Origin: Planctomycetota bacterium
Lineage (GTDB): Bacteria; Planctomycetota; Planctomycetia; Pirellulales; Pirellulaceae
Length of the DNA stretch: 35,715 bases
NCBI GenBank assembly: GCA_024277285.1
Contig: JAJRVM010000213.1
Coordinates: 1 to 35,715 of the forward strand
Reading direction: 5' to 3'
Shown here one piece after another: positions 8,274-17,025 of the stretch. Below the pieces are notes generated by a model. That model worked only from the letters and a program-made list of their open reading frames with translations, had not been told where the DNA came from and did not search any database. Position numbers and translations under genes: made by a program. Position 1 is the first letter of the stretch. Each line of letters opens with the position of its first letter.

Positions 8274-11200
8274 TCATGCGTTCACCGTGCCTTTCGTCGA
8301 GTCGCGTTTGACAATCAGGTACATGCAGGGAATTACGACAAGCGATAGTGCCGTCGCCACCAACACGCCGCCGATGATAGCCCGTGCCAGCGGGGCGTTG
8401 GCCTCTCCTCCAGCCGCCCCCCACGCCATCGGTATCAACGCGAGCCAGGTGGTCAGCGAAGTCATCAAAATGGGTCGCAGGCGCACCCAAGTCGCGTCTT
8501 TGATTGCGTCACGAACGCTCAACCCGTCGCGTACCCGTTGGTTCGCAAATTCAAGCAATATAATGCTGTATTCCACCACAATGCCGGTGATCATAATGAT
8601 ACCCATGAACGCTGGAATGCTCAGATTGGTCCCGGTCAACTTCAACGCCGCGACCACGCCGGCGTACCCCAAGGGGATTGACAGCACGATCACAAACGGA
8701 ACCGTAAAGGAACGAAGCTGCGCGACCATCGCCAGATATACGAGCATCGCCGCGATCATCAGCCCACCGGAAAACTGGGTAAAGGCGCTGCGCATCGTCT
8801 CCGTCTCGCCCTTCATCTTGAACGAATAACCCCGGCCTGCGTAATCACCCTGAACTACGTAGAAACTGCCACGCTCATCCGTTTTCGGCTCTGGGGCCAA
8901 CTTCGTGGACGCGGCGATTCGTCTCTCAATCTCCGCCGCCACCGAGCCGGTATCCACGCCGGTAGCCACGTTAGCGAAGACGTCAATCACCTTGGTGATG
9001 TTATGATGATTGATGACGGCCGGTCCCGTGGATCGGTAGAAAGAGGCGATGTTACGCAAGGGCGTCGGTTGCGTGCTGTTGGGACCGGATATGGGAATAT
9101 CGCGCAGTGTTTCAAGCGAGTCGATGCTCGACTCGGGGTACTGCGCACCGATAAAATAATGCCCACCGCTGGGTGTGATCCAAAACGCGGGATCAAAGCC
9201 GATGCTCGAATTCAAGGCCGTCACCACATTCTTGATGACATCCTCCTGGGTGATGCCGAGTTGGGCGGCCTTCACGCGGTCCGTCTCCACTCCAATCTGC
9301 GGATAGTCCATGCGCTGAGCGATGCGGACGTCGGTCGTACCAGGCACACCCAGAACAATCTCGTACAACTCCTTGGCGATTTCTTCCGAAATCTTCAAAT
9401 CACTGCCTCGAACCTGCACCTGGATAGGAGAAGGCAACCCGAAGTTCATGGCGGCGGTCATCATACCTCCGGTATCAAACGCAAAGTTGACATGAGGAAA
9501 CTCGCGGCCAAGGCGTTCGCGTAGCGTGTCCACCGTCTCAAACGTATTGGGGTGATCGGCCTTGCCCTTCAACTGTGCCAAGATGAATGCATCCATCGGC
9601 CCGTTGTTGGGCGTATAGGCCGCAGGCCAATCCATCAGCACGCCGATGTTGGAAATCAGGATGCGGAGATTCGAGGCGGGATCCTGCTCGTTCTTGGGGT
9701 CCGGGTCCGGCTTACCCGTGAAATCCATGATAGTACCTTCAATCTCGGCCACGACCTCTTCCGTTTTTTCGATACGCGTGCCGGAGGGCAACCTGACGTT
9801 GATCGTAAACTGATTCGAATCGACCGGCGGGAACAGCTCCTGCCCGATACTGGTCGTAGCCACAAACGCCGCCACCACCAATAAGGCGAACGCCCCACCC
9901 ACGACGAGATACCGCGCCGACAGCACGTGATCCAACCACGTCTCGAATGCAGATCGGCGAGCCGAGCCGGCACTGCTTTCCGCCTTGACGGTTTTTTCGC
10001 TCTGGAGCAGCTTGGCGGCCAGCGACGGTATGACCAGCATCGCAATCAGATAGCTGGCGATCACCGCGAACACCACCGTCATCGCCAGAGGCTCAAAAAG
10101 AAACCGGGGTATGCCCGTCAAAAACACCACCGGGAAAAACACGACGATGAACGTGATCGTGGAAACCAACACCGGTAGCGCCACCTCGACCGTACCCTCC
10201 TGGGCAGCCTGCATGCTGGATTTACCCATGTGCCGATGACGGACGATGTTATCCAATACGACGATGGATTGATCGACCAGGATACCAATCGCCAACGCCA
10301 GTCCACCGAGTGTCATGCTGTTGATCGTATCCCCCGTATAAAACAAGCCGATCAGCGCGGCGAGGATGGAAAGCGGAATCGCGAGCAATACGATAAATGT
10401 GAGCCGTACGCTTCGGAGAAAGACGAACACGATCAACCCGGCCAGCACCGCCCCGAGCACGGCCGAAATGGTTAACCAGTCGATCGACCTGCTGACCGTG
10501 GTGGACTGATCCATCACCACGCCAAGCACGAGGTCTTGCGCCTCTTTCTTTTCCTCTCGGAGCTGCGCGTTGATCCGTTGCAGCTTGCTCTTGATCGAGG
10601 ACACGATCGCCAGCGTGTTGGCACCGGGTTGACGATAGATCGGAATGTACGCCATCGCCTTTCCGTTGATACGCACCTTGTTCGATTGAATCTGGTTCGT
10701 GTCTTCCACCGACCCGACATCGCGCATGAAGACGACGGAATCGCCATCGACCTTCACCGGAAAATCGTTCATCTCGGCGACGGTGTCCGGCATCGCATTG
10801 GACACAATCTGATAGTCGATGTCTCCGATCTTCGCGTTGCCCGTCGGAATGAACACACTCTGACTGTTGAGTGTATTGACGACATCCATCGGTGACAGCC
10901 CGCGTGCGGCCAACTTCATCGGGTCGACATACGCGAGCACGCGCCGCAGCACGCCGCCATACACCGCCGGTGCGATCACACCTTGAATCGCCTGCAACTT
11001 ATTTCGCAATTCGTAATACGCGACGTCGTAGAGTTCTTTCTCGGACATCGTCGGGCTGGACACACTCACCAAACAGAGCGGCACCGACGCTGTGGGGTCA
11101 AACGGCATGACCATCGGCGGAATCGTGCCCGGAGGCAGATAGAACATGTCGGACATCGCATAGGAGGTCACTTGCGACATGGCTGTATCGAAGCTGATGT

Positions 11201-11492
11201 CTTCTCGAAAGAAGTCCTTCACCACGCAAACGCCGAGCATCGCCTTCGCCTCTTGATGCTCGATGCCCACAGACTGACCGGTCCATCGTTCGAGCCGGCT
11301 CATGATGTCCTTTTCCATCACTTTCGGGGGCATACCCGGGTAGAAGCAGACAATCTGAACGGCGGGGGTTTCGAACTGCGGGAGAAGATCGGCGGGGATA
11401 TCCCGCAATGCGCGCAAACCAACGACAGTCGTTGCCAACACCAGCACCACGACCAGATATGGATTGCGAAGCGTAACTTCAATAGCTTTCAT
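8274..11492 (-). CDS. RND-family efflux pump, inner-membrane permease
   Basis: 1072 residues, the usual length for AcrB/MdtB/CzcA-type pumps. The N-terminal helix begins MKAIEVTLRNPYLVVV; two large periplasmic loops follow, one after helix 1 and one after helix 7 (around residue 535), with twelve expected membrane helices. Helix 4 reads LAIGILVDQSIVVLDNI: Asp407 matches the first proton-relay Asp of AcrB, but the second position is Gln instead of Asp. The last helices carry GIVVEYSIILLEFANQRV and PILMTSLTTWLALIPMAWG, as in the family. It would export an unknown compound using the proton gradient, with the adaptor and channel genes downstream. The start at ATG 11492 was chosen because the extra 20 upstream codons are polar and non-conserved; the ribosome site is weak. 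It is the first gene of the operon. Confidence 0.92.
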   Translation of the reverse strand: MKAIEVTLRNPYLVVVLVLATTVVGLRALRDIPADLLPQFETPAVQIVCFYPGMPPKVMEKDIMSRLERWTGQSVGIEHQEAKAMLGVCVVKDFFREDISFDTAMSQVTSYAMSDMFYLPPGTIPPMVMPFDPTASVPLCLVSVSSPTMSEKELYDVAYYELRNKLQAIQGVIAPAVYGGVLRRVLAYVDPMKLAARGLSPMDVVNTLNSQSVFIPTGNAKIGDIDYQIVSNAMPDTVAEMNDFPVKVDGDSVVFMRDVGSVEDTNQIQSNKVRINGKAMAYIPIYRQPGANTLAIVSSIKSKLQRINAQLREEKKEAQDLVLGVVMDQSTTVSRSIDWLTISAVLGAVLAGLIVFVFLRSVRLTFIVLLAIPLSILAALIGLFYTGDTINSMTLGGLALAIGILVDQSIVVLDNIVRHRHMGKSSMQAAQEGTVEVALPVLVSTITFIVVFFPVVFLTGIPRFLFEPLAMTVVFAVIASYLIAMLVIPSLAAKLLQSEKTVKAESSAGSARRSAFETWLDHVLSARYLVVGGAFALLVVAAFVATTSIGQELFPPVDSNQFTINVRLPSGTRIEKTEEVVAEIEGTIMDFTGKPDPDPKNEQDPASNLRILISNIGVLMDWPAAYTPNNGPMDAFILAQLKGKADHPNTFETVDTLRERLGREFPHVNFAFDTGGMMTAAMNFGLPSPIQVQVRGSDLKISEEIAKELYEIVLGVPGTTDVRIAQRMDYPQIGVETDRVKAAQLGITQEDVIKNVVTALNSSIGFDPAFWITPSGGHYFIGAQYPESSIDSLETLRDIPISGPNSTQPTPLRNIASFYRSTGPAVINHHNITKVIDVFANVATGVDTGSVAAEIERRIAASTKLAPEPKTDERGSFYVVQGDYAGRGYSFKMKGETETMRSAFTQFSGGLMIAAMLVYLAMVAQLRSFTVPFVIVLSIPLGYAGVVAALKLTGTNLSIPAFMGIIMITGIVVEYSIILLEFANQRVRDGLSVRDAIKDATWVRLRPILMTSLTTWLALIPMAWGAAGGEANAPLARAIIGGVLVATALSLVVIPCMYLIVKRDSTKGTVNA

Positions 11493-11608
11493 ACGAAACG
11501 TCCAGGATATTTTTGACGTAATGACTGACCGGCCGCGCGCGGAGACGACCACCGTACTTCGCCGTCTCGATAACGTGCGCCAACGCAGGGCGTGTGCTCG
11601 CCCACGAC

Positions 11609-11648
11609 GCGTCCAGCCTCGGAGTGGCGCGTCCAGCCTCGGAGTGGC
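11609..11648. repeat. Two perfect tandem copies of a 20-base unit
   Basis: The unit gcgtccagcctcggagtggc occurs at 11609-11628 and 11629-11648 without mismatch, about 120-155 bases upstream of the RND pump start. It may be a recent duplication or a doubled regulator site. Confidence 0.9.
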
Positions 11649-11677
11649 ATCGTCTCAGGTTCGGTATCAAGTTGCAA

Positions 11678-11702
11678 GGGTAGCACACAACGGGTGCTAT
11701 CC
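11678..11702. promoter_or_regulatory. Inverted repeat upstream of RND operon (operator or terminator)
   Basis: GGGTAGCAC-ACAACGG-GTGCTATCC: a 9-bp stem with one G-T pair, core TAGCAC-N7-GTGCTA. It lies 186 bases upstream of the pump start and 128 bases downstream of the nitroreductase stop. It could be an operator for an efflux regulator or a terminator for the nitroreductase. The core resembles half-sites of CIRCE, but the spacing is too short for that element. Confidence 0.4.
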
Positions 11703-11829
11703 GGGCCATCTTATGACACCAGTGTTACATTTCGGCAAACGCCATGATCTGAACCAGTAGCGTCGCGTCCGAATAATCAGGCCGAGATGGATGTATCAAT
11801 CGACTGATGTGATCGACATATTGTCCAAG

Positions 11830-12588
11830 CTAGTCGGCGAGGAAACCCTGTTCACGCAAATACCGTCGCACCGATCGGCGTTTCTCCACCCCGGGCAGAC
11901 GACGACTCATCACGGACGTCCAGCGAGGATCGCGCACATGCATCCCCCGGTCTTGGTACCATTGTGCCTGCGTGTCGTCGTACGACTTCAGGAGCGGCTC
12001 CAATGCCTCGTCCGGTCGATACCGATTAACGTGCAGCGTCGCGCCCAAGCCCAATCTTGGCTTCACTTCTCCCACCTCGGCCGGTCGACCGATACACATG
12101 CCGGAGATGGCCATCACGTGTTTCGGTAATGCCAACGTCTCTCCCACTTCCGCCGGTTGATTACGCATCGCCCCGATCATGCAGATGCCATACCCGAGCG
12201 ACTCCGCCGCAACCGCCACGTTTTGCATCACCAACGCGGTATCCACGACGGCCACCAGCAGTGCTTCGACCTCCCCCGGCGCAGTGGTTTCCACCTGATG
12301 CATCCGGCAAGCCAGCGTCAACTTGTGAAGATCCGCACAAAACACTAAAAACGCGGCGGATTCGTGGATCTGTTTCTGGTCGCCGCAGAAGGTGGCCAGC
12401 CGCTCTTTCTGATCCCCATCGGTGATAGTAATCACCGTATAAGCTTGCATATTACTCGACGTGGAGGCGCGGGTCCCCGCAGTTACCAGAGAACGGACCG
12501 TCTCCTGGGTAATGGGTTCCTCCGAAAAACTGCGTACCGACCGATGGTTGGCCAGAGTGTCCATCACGGTCCGATGTTCATTGTCCAT
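11830..12588 (-). CDS. NfsA/FRP-type FMN-dependent nitroreductase
   Basis: 252 residues. N-terminal HRSVRSFSEEPIT is the FMN-phosphate binding start of the nitroreductase family. STSSNMQAYTVI, GYGICMIGAMRNQP and GMCIGRPAE...KPRL are the blocks seen in NfsA-like NADPH oxidoreductases, which reduce flavins, nitro compounds or quinones in the cytoplasm as FMN-bound dimers. AAGGAG 8 bases before ATG 12588 fixes the start. The C-terminal tail has RSVRRYLREQGF, which resembles family tails. The stop of an upstream small coding-like stretch lies 14 bases before this start, so the two may be co-transcribed. The natural substrate is not known from sequence. Confidence 0.88.
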   Translation of the reverse strand: MDNEHRTVMDTLANHRSVRSFSEEPITQETVRSLVTAGTRASTSSNMQAYTVITITDGDQKERLATFCGDQKQIHESAAFLVFCADLHKLTLACRMHQVETTAPGEVEALLVAVVDTALVMQNVAVAAESLGYGICMIGAMRNQPAEVGETLALPKHVMAISGMCIGRPAEVGEVKPRLGLGATLHVNRYRPDEALEPLLKSYDDTQAQWYQDRGMHVRDPRWTSVMSRRLPGVEKRRSVRRYLREQGFLAD

Positions 12589-12602
12589 TCGTTCGGCTCC
12601 TT

Positions 12603-12811
12603 CTACCAATCACCCCACCGAAGGCTCAGCGTCTCATTGTCCTCGTTATGAGTCAACACCCGCCACACACCTCCCGTGCCCACACCCGTCAGCACAGGCT
12701 CCGCCAATTCGGCCCGATAGCCGTGACCGTTCGCGAAACACGCTTGCACCAAACCCTATTCGGACCAAACCGCGCACCGATAATCCTGCGAACCGCAGCC
12801 AACGCCTCCAC
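12603..12811 (-). pseudogene. Small gene split by a -1 shift, upstream of the nitroreductase
   Basis: A GTG at 12811 has GAGGA 7 bases upstream and opens a frame reading MEALAAVRRIIGARFGPNR. Near 12755-12758 this frame loses its coding character. The next frame, which ends in a TAG at 12603-12605, reads GLVQACFANGHGYR, then AELAEPVLTGVGTGGVW and RVLTHNEDNETLSLRWGDW. Adding one G to the AGGG at about 12754-12758 would join them into one protein of about 70 residues. The stop overlaps the nitroreductase ribosome site, as expected for an operon partner. I recognise no family. Alternatives: a sequencing or assembly error in a real gene, a recent frameshift mutation, or an independent 48-residue ORF starting at the GTG at 12749. 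The frames were read by hand. Confidence 0.4.
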
Positions 12812-13115
12812 GCAAAGTTCCTCATCACCTTAGAGCTTCCTAAAAGTGCGTCAGGCTCTTTACTACGGTCAGTTTGCCCCCCTATCATACGGGGCGAGCG
12901 GTCTGGCCATAGGGGCAACGAGCCGAGGGGGGAACGAGTACCAACCTCAAGCAGTGTGTCGGCCGCTCTTCGTCATGGGCGACGGGATACGGTCATTTCG
13001 ATCGCCACAGGGGGTGTGGGGTGTCAATGCGACTCAATGGTACGGCGCGACCTTCTCCCGCACATGAACAGTCATGCTCGATGAGGCATACCACTGCTTT
13101 CTCGGAGGAGCCAAC
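12812..13115. other. Intergenic region before the secreted Cys-rich protein
   Basis: No gene recognised. A weak hairpin GCCCC-N10-GGGGC lies at 12876-12895. The region should contain the promoters of the divergent small gene/nitroreductase pair and of the secreted protein, but no clear boxes were seen. Confidence 0.4.
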
Positions 13116-16100
13116 GTGTTAGGACGCAACAACAGTAAGAACCGAACCTGGAAGAACCGACCGCGGGTGAATGTCTACCTCGCCGGGGTGATTGCCATCG
13201 CAGCCGCGCAGCCTTCATGGGGACAAACGGAACTTTCACCCTCATCGCAGAAAAGGGTCGTCGTATCAGCTCCCAAGACCGTCTCCACGGCATCCTCAAA
13301 AAACACCAGCGCCGTAAGTCTGGACTCAACCTCAGTGCGTCTTGACACCATTACAAAAATCAGTGCATCCAACGGCGTCGCGGCCGCCGTGCCGCCGGGA
13401 TTCACCGTGTACCAGAACAGCGCGGCCAGCTCTCCGCTCTACAAACCCGGCCCGGGCGAACGCGTGGGCGATGACATCACTCTGGCCAGCGGCGCATGCC
13501 AGATGACCTACTACAACATCACCGTTGCAGCCGCACAAGGCTCGCTCATGTTCGACACTACGGTGGAGTTCTGGGACGGAGACCCTTGCGATCCTACGTC
13601 GGCTCCGATTCCCGGTACCCAACAAACCTTCACCGGACTTCAGCCAAGCCCCCGTGGGCCCACTCCGGGTTTCGACGCGTGGCTGCTGGAAGTCACGCTG
13701 GCAACGGCCGTTCCCCTGCCCGAGTCGACCTGGCTCACCGCCACGTTTACCTCTCCCGACGCGGGGTGGCCCGTCGGCGCGCAATCGGAAGTCGGATTCA
13801 CCGCCGATGTCTTTTCAGTGACCAACCCGTTCGGTCTCGGGGTCCCTTGCGCTAGCAATTTGTGGTTTCAGGGAGATCCGTACGCCGGATTCTTGGCCAC
13901 GGTCAACTGCGATCTCCCACAAGCACCACTGGGTGCCTGCTGCACCGGTACGAGCTGCTCACAAACCACCGAAGCCGATTGTCTCGGCTTTTTCAGTGGC
14001 CCGTTTTCGTCGTGTTCACCCGATCCCTGCACCCCGGGAACCTGCTGTAGCGGCACCAGCTTTGACACATGCACCGAGGGGTCGGCCGCAACCTGTCGCG
14101 ATGGACTCTTCACTCCGGGCGCGACATGTACCGCAGGCTGCCCCGGAAACTTCCGTGGCTATGCCAATACGTTTGACACCGGCTTTTTCAACCCGATCGA
14201 TCTGAACTCCCTCAATGAGCAGGTACTCTGGGCGGATGACATTCATCTGGAGCCGGGCTCGACCTGCGAACTGTTCGGCTTTGATGTTTTCGTCACGGGA
14301 GGTGGTCTCACTGCCCCCCCCACCTTTGATGCCCACGTGGAGCTTCGACTCAACGACCCCGGTGACCCCACCACCATCGCCGATGACCAACCGATGGCCG
14401 GAGCACCCGGTCTCATCGCGGGCACGGCACAAGATTTTCTCGGCATCGATTCGGATCTTCTCCCCCACCGGCTCCTCGTCAGTGTGCCCCCCGGGGTCAT
14501 GCTGCCGGAGCAGTTCTGGGTCGTGCTTTCGACCAGTGCGCCGGGTGCGTCGGCCAACACCCTCAACTCCGACTCCGGTCCGCTACTCGGCGGTCCCGCT
14601 AAGGTGGGCTTCAGCGAAGATCTTTTTGCCATATTCAATGACGATGCTTTCGGGCTTGGCATCTGGTCCAACACCGCATTTTTTGGCGGCTTTGATCCTA
14701 CGGGTTGTCCGGGTGGAGCCACCTGTGCGGCCGCCGGTAGCTTCCGTGCGAACGTGTGGTGCCGGGGTGTACCGACGGTCGGCGCTTGTTGCGATAGTAC
14801 GACCGGCACATGCACGGATGGCGTAAGTCAAGTCGAGTGTCCCGGTAACTGGATCGCCGGTGAAACATGCAGCACCGCTCTCTTCGACCCGCCGTGTGGC
14901 ACGCATGCTTGTTGTGTGGAGAATACGCTCGTACCGGGCACGTTCGTCTGTACTGACACCACCATTAGTCAGTGTGGCGCGATGGGCGGTTCGGTTGATC
15001 TCGGGGTGCTATGCGGCGACATCGGTGGGGCTTGCCCCTCAAACACCTGCACCGGCGGAACCGCACCGGGCAGTGCGTGTCTGGCAGACGCCGAATGCGG
15101 ACGCGGCGGCACCTGTGACGGTTGCCAGAACAAAACAGGAGGCTGCTTCGCTGCCAACGGTACGCCCGGATGTGATGATCCCTTCTGCTGCGCGGAAGTC
15201 GGGGCGATCGACTCCTTTTGTATGACAGATATCTGGGACCAAAACTGCGCAGACCGTGCGGCCAACGCCTGCACACGACGTCCGCCCAACGATGACTATG
15301 CCAACGCCGAGCCGATCACTGCCCCCCCGGGGAGTTCAGATGTTTTCGCCTTCGACAATACGCTCGCGTCGATGGACGGGCCGACACACAACTCGTGCGC
15401 CGACTTTAACGATCGCACGATCGCAAACGATGTCTGGTACTGCTGGACCGCGCCGTGTACGTCAACCGTCTTTGTCGAAACCTGCAATCGAACCATCGTA
15501 GACACGAAGATCGCCGTATATGACGGTTGCGGGACGCCGTCCGATGCCACGTTGCTTGACTGCGATGACGACGGATGCGGAGTCCAATCGCGGACGACGT
15601 TCAACAGCATCACCGGCAATCAGTACCTCATCCGAATCGGCACCTACGCCGGTGCATCGGGCGGACCCGGTGCCTTTTCGATCACTTGTGGTGCGGCCAA
15701 CTGCCCCGGTGACGCTGACTGCTGCAATGCGCAGGATGGAACCCAGCTCACTGGCTGTAACGACACGTCCTGTTGCTCGGCCGTCTGCGCCTGTGATTCG
15801 TTTTGCTGCGATGTGGAATGGGACAGCGCCTGTTCCTCCATCGGCTTTAACGGCAACGGCTGCGGTGCGGAGCTGTTGTGTCAAAGCCTCTGCGGCACGA
15901 GCTGCCCTGACGGTGTCGTGACCTTCGTTGATCCACCGAACCGCGTGGTCGACGCCGGTACGCCTCACGTTGCCGGCGACCCGAGCACGCTACTCACTAT
16001 CGACCGGCTCAACGTCACGGCACCGGTCGGAGCCGACCTTCCCGAATGTTGGTCGCTCTGTGAAACCGCGGTGGCCGGCACGCCCAACAGCGTCGCCAGC

Positions 16101-16460
16101 GTTATCGATAACGGTCTCGGGAGTTACACATTAGTGCTCGCCAGACCCATGACGCCCGGCGCGGCCACGACTGTCACTTACACGACCAACGGAACTACCG
16201 GCGTGTTCACGTCCAGTCCGGGTAACGTCAATGCCGACACCGCCACAGGACCGGGCGACATCCTGGCCGTCATCGACTGCCTCAACGGCGTCAACCTCTC
16301 GGGCAACTGCCCCTGGGGAAGCTACAGCTCTGACGTCGATCGCAGTGGTGTGGCCGGCGCACCGGACATCTTGATGGTTATTGACCTGCTCAACGGAGCG
16401 GCGTCCCTGGACCCGTGGAACGGCGTACCCCTCCCTGATCCGGCGGCCTGCCTGCCGTAG
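13116..16460 (+). CDS. Secreted Cys-rich mosaic protein with dockerin-like C-terminal repeats
   Basis: 1114 residues from GTG 13116, which has GGAGGAG 5 bases upstream; an upstream in-frame ATG (13074) has no such site. A signal peptide ends near PSWGQ. Two beta-rich domains (about 70-260 and 320-540) alternate with short Cys modules starting GACC, TCC or HACC. Two copies of a module rich in CC and WDxxC follow (DPFCCAEVGAIDSFC ... WDQNCA, about 690-725; NDTSCCSAVCACDSFCC ... WDSAC, about 885-920), flanking a PPNDDYANAEPI beta domain (about 725-875). The C-terminus has two Asp-rich repeats (NVNADTATGPGDILAVIDCL; DVDRSGVAGAPDILMVIDLL) like type-I dockerins. Such proteins are common and mostly unstudied in planctomycetes. 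Probable role: cell-surface or extracellular protein stabilised by disulfides and calcium. No enzyme motif was recognised. Confidence 0.85.
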   Translation: MLGRNNSKNRTWKNRPRVNVYLAGVIAIAAAQPSWGQTELSPSSQKRVVVSAPKTVSTASSKNTSAVSLDSTSVRLDTITKISASNGVAAAVPPGFTVYQNSAASSPLYKPGPGERVGDDITLASGACQMTYYNITVAAAQGSLMFDTTVEFWDGDPCDPTSAPIPGTQQTFTGLQPSPRGPTPGFDAWLLEVTLATAVPLPESTWLTATFTSPDAGWPVGAQSEVGFTADVFSVTNPFGLGVPCASNLWFQGDPYAGFLATVNCDLPQAPLGACCTGTSCSQTTEADCLGFFSGPFSSCSPDPCTPGTCCSGTSFDTCTEGSAATCRDGLFTPGATCTAGCPGNFRGYANTFDTGFFNPIDLNSLNEQVLWADDIHLEPGSTCELFGFDVFVTGGGLTAPPTFDAHVELRLNDPGDPTTIADDQPMAGAPGLIAGTAQDFLGIDSDLLPHRLLVSVPPGVMLPEQFWVVLSTSAPGASANTLNSDSGPLLGGPAKVGFSEDLFAIFNDDAFGLGIWSNTAFFGGFDPTGCPGGATCAAAGSFRANVWCRGVPTVGACCDSTTGTCTDGVSQVECPGNWIAGETCSTALFDPPCGTHACCVENTLVPGTFVCTDTTISQCGAMGGSVDLGVLCGDIGGACPSNTCTGGTAPGSACLADAECGRGGTCDGCQNKTGGCFAANGTPGCDDPFCCAEVGAIDSFCMTDIWDQNCADRAANACTRRPPNDDYANAEPITAPPGSSDVFAFDNTLASMDGPTHNSCADFNDRTIANDVWYCWTAPCTSTVFVETCNRTIVDTKIAVYDGCGTPSDATLLDCDDDGCGVQSRTTFNSITGNQYLIRIGTYAGASGGPGAFSITCGAANCPGDADCCNAQDGTQLTGCNDTSCCSAVCACDSFCCDVEWDSACSSIGFNGNGCGAELLCQSLCGTSCPDGVVTFVDPPNRVVDAGTPHVAGDPSTLLTIDRLNVTAPVGADLPECWSLCETAVAGTPNSVASVIDNGLGSYTLVLARPMTPGAATTVTYTTNGTTGVFTSSPGNVNADTATGPGDILAVIDCLNGVNLSGNCPWGSYSSDVDRSGVAGAPDILMVIDLLNGAASLDPWNGVPLPDPAACLP

Positions 16461-16506
16461 CTGGGTCAGCGACGAAGACGTGGCCCCAGCATTAGACCAG
16501 ACACCA

Positions 16507-16540
16507 AGAGCCCCTTGTACCGACGGGTACAGGGGGCTCT
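16507..16540. terminator. Strong hairpin between convergent genes
   Basis: AGAGCCCCTTGTACC-GACG-GGTACAGGGGGCTCT forms a 15-bp stem with one G-T pair and a 4-base loop. It starts 46 bases after the secreted-protein stop and lies 71 bases downstream of the fmdB stop on the other strand, so it can end transcription from both sides. There is no long T-run. Confidence 0.7.
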
Positions 16541-16610
16541 GTGATAGGCTCAGAATTCGTCCGGCCTTCGTCTGGTCAACTTTCACCTTGTGATGAAAGA
16601 ACAACCCGCG

Positions 16611-16976
16611 CTACCCGGACTTGGACTTCTTCTTTGCGGGACGCTTGGGTTCCTTCTTGGCCGGCGTCTTGCTTTCCTTCTTGTCGCTCTTGGTGGATTT
16701 GGCGGATTTGTCAGAGGAGTCCGTGCTCTTGGTGGCGGCCTCTTTGTCGGCCTCGGCAGCTTTTTTGTAGGATTCGCTGCGGTAGTCGGTTTCGTAAAAC
16801 CCAGGCCCTTTGAAGATGATACCGGCCCCCGTCCCGATGCGTCTACGCACGCGACCGCCACACCCGCACGGCTTCGGATCACCCTTGCGTAGCCGTTTGC
16901 GAGGGCTTTCCGTAATGGGCTGGACGATCTCGACGACGGCCCCGCATTCCACGCACTCGTACTCATAGGTTGGCAT
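16611..16976 (-). CDS. FmdB-family zinc-ribbon protein with Lys-rich tail
   Basis: 121 residues. It begins with the family signature MPTYEYECVECG (Cys8, Cys11); the second ligand pair is Cys37-Gly-Cys39, closer than the usual CxxC, followed by RVRRRIGTG. This small regulatory zinc-ribbon fold (FmdB/CxxC_CXXC_SSSS) is of unknown exact role. After about residue 70 comes a low-complexity Lys/Ser/Ala/Pro tail (KESKTPAKKEPKRPAKKKSK) that could bind nucleic acid. The start at ATG 16976 keeps the conserved N-terminus and has GGAG 10 bases upstream. It follows grpE by 49 bases and is the last gene of the dnaJ-grpE unit. Confidence 0.85.
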   Translation of the reverse strand: MPTYEYECVECGAVVEIVQPITESPRKRLRKGDPKPCGCGGRVRRRIGTGAGIIFKGPGFYETDYRSESYKKAAEADKEAATKSTDSSDKSAKSTKSDKKESKTPAKKEPKRPAKKKSKSG

Positions 16977-17025
16977 AGCAAACACACTCCGATTCAGCAG
17001 GCGTAGCGCTGTATGAAATCAAGCC

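Larger units (their letters stand above)
11493..11829. other. Promoter region of the RND operon
   Basis: No gene found. It holds a 20-base tandem repeat (11609-11648) and an inverted repeat (11678-11702), listed separately. No clear sigma-70 boxes were recognised. Confidence 0.5.

Noticed and set aside
12740..12765. Programmed -1 frameshift in the small gene
   Set aside because: The junction AGGGTTTGG does not fit the X-XXY-YYZ slippery pattern in the right frame; a mutation or sequence error is simpler.
14313..14322. C-run in the Cys-rich gene as a phase-variation tract
   Set aside because: Only about 8 bases and the frame is intact on both sides.
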